Origin: an uncultured Gammaproteobacteria bacterium
GTDB lineage: Bacteria; Pseudomonadota; Gammaproteobacteria; Rariloculales; Rariloculaceae
Assembly (NCBI GenBank): GCA_946887385.1
Contig: CAMPKU010000211.1
Span: 1-7,665, forward strand
Length of the DNA: 7,665 bases
Direction of reading: 5' to 3'
The notes below the pieces were generated by a model that saw nothing but the letters and a program-made list of their open reading frames with translations, ran no database searches and was not told where the DNA came from. Shown here in pieces: positions 6,249 through 7,665 of this stretch. Position 1 is the first letter of the stretch; each line of letters starts with the position of its first letter. The position numbers and the translations under genes are program-made.

Positions 6249-6265
6249 CTGCGTAGAATACGCAG
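6249..6265. promoter_or_regulatory. 17-bp inverted repeat upstream of the FMN dehydrogenase, candidate operator or hairpin
   Basis: CTGCGTA-GAA-TACGCAG has perfect seven-base arms around a three-base centre. It lies 88 bases before the dehydrogenase start in an otherwise featureless 145-bp spacer. The centre includes TAGAAT, which resembles a sigma-70 -10 box, but I find no good -35 at the right distance. It could be an operator overlapping a promoter, as for LysR- or GntR-type regulators of hydroxy-acid oxidation genes, or a small RNA hairpin. No regulator gene is in the window. The symmetry is seen; its role is inference. Confidence 0.35.
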
Positions 6266-6353
6266 CGATTCTGCGCACACGCCATCGTGCAGGACGAAGA
6301 CGGCACAGATGCCGCCGGCTTGAGCGAACGAATCGAAGGGGAGACACAGCGCC

Positions 6354-7535
6354 ATGAGCGGTTTCGGGCCCACGGTGGTGAACGTGGCGGATTTGCGCGA
6401 GCGCGCGCGCCGCCGTCTGCCGCGCATGGTGTTCGACTATCTCGACGGCGGCGCCGAGAACGAGCAGACGTTGCGCGAGAACGTGCGCGTATTCTCCGAC
6501 GTTGTGCTGCGCCCGCGCTTGGCCGTCTCGGTGCCTTCCGTGGATTTACGCACCACGGTGTTGGGCCACGAGCTGGCGCTGCCGTTGTTGCTGGCGCCGA
6601 TCGGCAGCAGCCGCATGTTTTGGCCGCGCGCCGAAGCGTGCGCGTCGCAAGTGGCCGGGAAGGCGGGCACGGTCTATATCTTGTCGACGTTGTCCGGCAC
6701 TCCGCTCGAGGAAGTGAAAGCCGCGACGCCGGGCCCGTGCTGGTATCAGCTCTATCTGTGCGGCGGGCGCGACGTGGCGCTCGGCGGCATCGCGCGCGTC
6801 AAAGCCAGCGGTTACTCCGCGCTCGTCGTCACCATCGACACGCCGGTGGCGGGCATGCGCGAGCGCGACGTTCGCAACGGCACGCGGCAGTTGCTGTCGC
6901 GAAATCCGTTCACGATGCTGCCGTTCCTGCCGCAGCTGCTCGTGCGGCCACGGTGGCTCTACGACTTTTTCACCGATGGCGGGCTCATGAGTTTCCCGAA
7001 CGTGATGCTGCCGGACGGCCCGATGAAATACGCCGAAGTCGGCGCTGCGCTGGAAGCGGCGGCGGTGTGCTGGGACGACCTGCGCTGGATTCGCGACGCC
7101 TGGGATGGCCCGATCGTCGTCAAAGGCGTGCACACCGGCGACGACGCGCGCCGCGCCGTGGATCAGGGCGCGAGCGCCGTTGTCGTGTCGAACCACGGCG
7201 GCCGCCAGCTCGATGGCGTGGCGCCGACGCTGCGAGTGCTGCCCGAAGTCGTGGCAGCGGTCGGCAGCCAGGTGGAGGTGCTGTTCGACGGCGGCATTCG
7301 CCGCGGCAGCGATATCGTCAAGGCACTCGCGCTCGGCGCGCGCGCCGTGCTGATCGGGCGCGGCTATAGTTACGGGCTCGCGGCGCGCGGCGCGGCAGGG
7401 GCCGAGCGCGCCGTCGACATTTTCCGCGCAGATTTGCTGCGAACGATGAAGCTGCTTGGTTGCGCTTCGCTTCAGGACTTGTCGCCGGAGTACCTCGGTG
7501 TGCCGCCCACATGGAGTGCGCGCGGGGGCGTGTAA
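6354..7535 (+). CDS. FMN-dependent alpha-hydroxy-acid dehydrogenase (lactate/mandelate/glycolate oxidase family)
   Basis: The 393-residue product oxidises an L-2-hydroxy acid to the 2-oxo acid using FMN, passing electrons to the quinone pool or oxygen. One full-length TIM-barrel domain is visible. Y29 in VFDYLDGG matches the substrate-binding Tyr of the family; W130-Y131-Q132 (WYQLY), D162 (TIDTP) and the RERDVRNG segment (169-176) follow. K257 (VVKGVH) contacts FMN, and SNHGGRQLDG (279-288) contains the catalytic base H281 and substrate-binding R284. DGGIRRGSD (312-320) and GRGYSYGLA (336-344) bind the FMN phosphate. The FMN loop reads APIGSS where relatives usually have PTG or PTA. AAGGGGAG (6336-6343) precedes the ATG by ten bases. 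There is no signal peptide; related dehydrogenases are cytoplasmic or membrane-associated. The gene stands alone after pssA, with its own spacer. Substrate (lactate, mandelate, glycolate or other) cannot be chosen from sequence alone. Confidence 0.92.
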   Translation: MSGFGPTVVNVADLRERARRRLPRMVFDYLDGGAENEQTLRENVRVFSDVVLRPRLAVSVPSVDLRTTVLGHELALPLLLAPIGSSRMFWPRAEACASQVAGKAGTVYILSTLSGTPLEEVKAATPGPCWYQLYLCGGRDVALGGIARVKASGYSALVVTIDTPVAGMRERDVRNGTRQLLSRNPFTMLPFLPQLLVRPRWLYDFFTDGGLMSFPNVMLPDGPMKYAEVGAALEAAAVCWDDLRWIRDAWDGPIVVKGVHTGDDARRAVDQGASAVVVSNHGGRQLDGVAPTLRVLPEVVAAVGSQVEVLFDGGIRRGSDIVKALALGARAVLIGRGYSYGLAARGAAGAERAVDIFRADLLRTMKLLGCASLQDLSPEYLGVPPTWSARGGV

Positions 7536-7537
7536 CG

Positions 7538-7574
7538 GCGCAGTGTAGCGGCGGCGTGCTGCCTCATACTGCGC
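7538..7574. terminator. Imperfect stem-loop between convergent genes, possible bidirectional terminator
   Basis: GCGCAGT (7538-7544) is complementary to ACTGCGC (7568-7574) around a 23-base GC-rich loop. It begins just after the stop of the FMN dehydrogenase and ends before the stop of the converging gene, where a shared terminator would be expected. No T tract follows on either strand, so it is only a weak candidate. Confidence 0.2.
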
Positions 7575-7591
7575 GCCGATGCTCGACGTTC

Positions 7592-7665
7592 TCACTGAAG
7601 GGTGCCGTCTTCGTACGACGCCAGCAGCTCGCGGAAGGTCTCCGACGCTGAGATGCCTGGCGCCA
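7592..7665 (-). CDS. C-terminal end of an unidentified gene (partial)
   Basis: On the minus strand an open frame enters from the window edge and gives 23 residues ending ETFRELLASYEDGTLQ before a TGA (7592-7594). Nineteen of the 23 third codon positions are G or C, and the sequence reads like an amphipathic C-terminal helix, so it is probably the tail of a real gene converging on the FMN dehydrogenase. It is too short to name. The competing plus-strand frame over the same bases is Arg-rich and shadow-like. Confidence 0.5.
   Translation of the reverse strand, partial: APGISASETFRELLASYEDGTLQ

Noticed and set aside
6546..7595. 349-codon minus-strand frame opposite the FMN dehydrogenase
   Set aside because: No recognisable domain, Arg/Ala/His-rich, antisense to a full-length enzyme with all catalytic residues.

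Overview
The window is a GC-rich, gene-dense bacterial chromosome segment with strongly G/C-biased third codon positions. Tat-exported enzymes, a PQQ-type sugar dehydrogenase, a proteobacterial-style MHS transporter and a type II PssA suggest an aerobic Gram-negative, most likely Pseudomonadota. That placement is inference; no rRNA, tRNA or marker gene is present to settle it.

Layout. (1) 1-208, minus: the N-terminal 69 residues of a secreted PQQ-dependent aldose-dehydrogenase-like protein, absent from a simple long-ORF scan because it runs off the edge. (2) 209-427: a divergent promoter region with a perfect 16-bp palindrome (352-367). (3) 428-4798, plus: a compact run of a Tat-exported ACMSD-type amidohydrolase, a small membrane-anchored carboxypeptidase-regulatory-like protein, a 140-bp spacer rich in palindromes with a possible 23-codon coupled ORF, a Tat-exported FGly-type sulfatase and an MHS-family major facilitator transporter. 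(4) 4829-5422, minus: a DJ-1/PfpI family protein, convergent to the transporter. (5) 5567-6208, plus: CDP-diacylglycerol--serine phosphatidyltransferase (PssA). (6) 6209-6353: a spacer with a hairpin after pssA and a 17-bp inverted repeat. (7) 6354-7535, plus: an FMN-dependent alpha-hydroxy-acid dehydrogenase. (8) 7592-7665, minus: the last 23 codons of an unidentified gene.

How the genes may work together. The plus-strand run at 428-4798 has overlapping or near-touching genes and reads as one transcription unit: two enzymes predicted to act outside the cytoplasm (a metal-dependent hydrolase/decarboxylase and a sulfatase) plus an importer of small organic acids or zwitterions. The simplest inference is extracytoplasmic trimming of a sulfated or carboxylated compound followed by uptake of the product. 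The substrate cannot be read from the sequence. The flanking PQQ and FMN dehydrogenases are compatible with an oxidative catabolic lifestyle but are separately transcribed. PssA and the PfpI protein look like housekeeping and stress functions. I see no IS element, phage gene, CRISPR array, RNA gene or clear novel system; the most unusual content is the sulfatase/amidohydrolase operon and its palindromic control regions.
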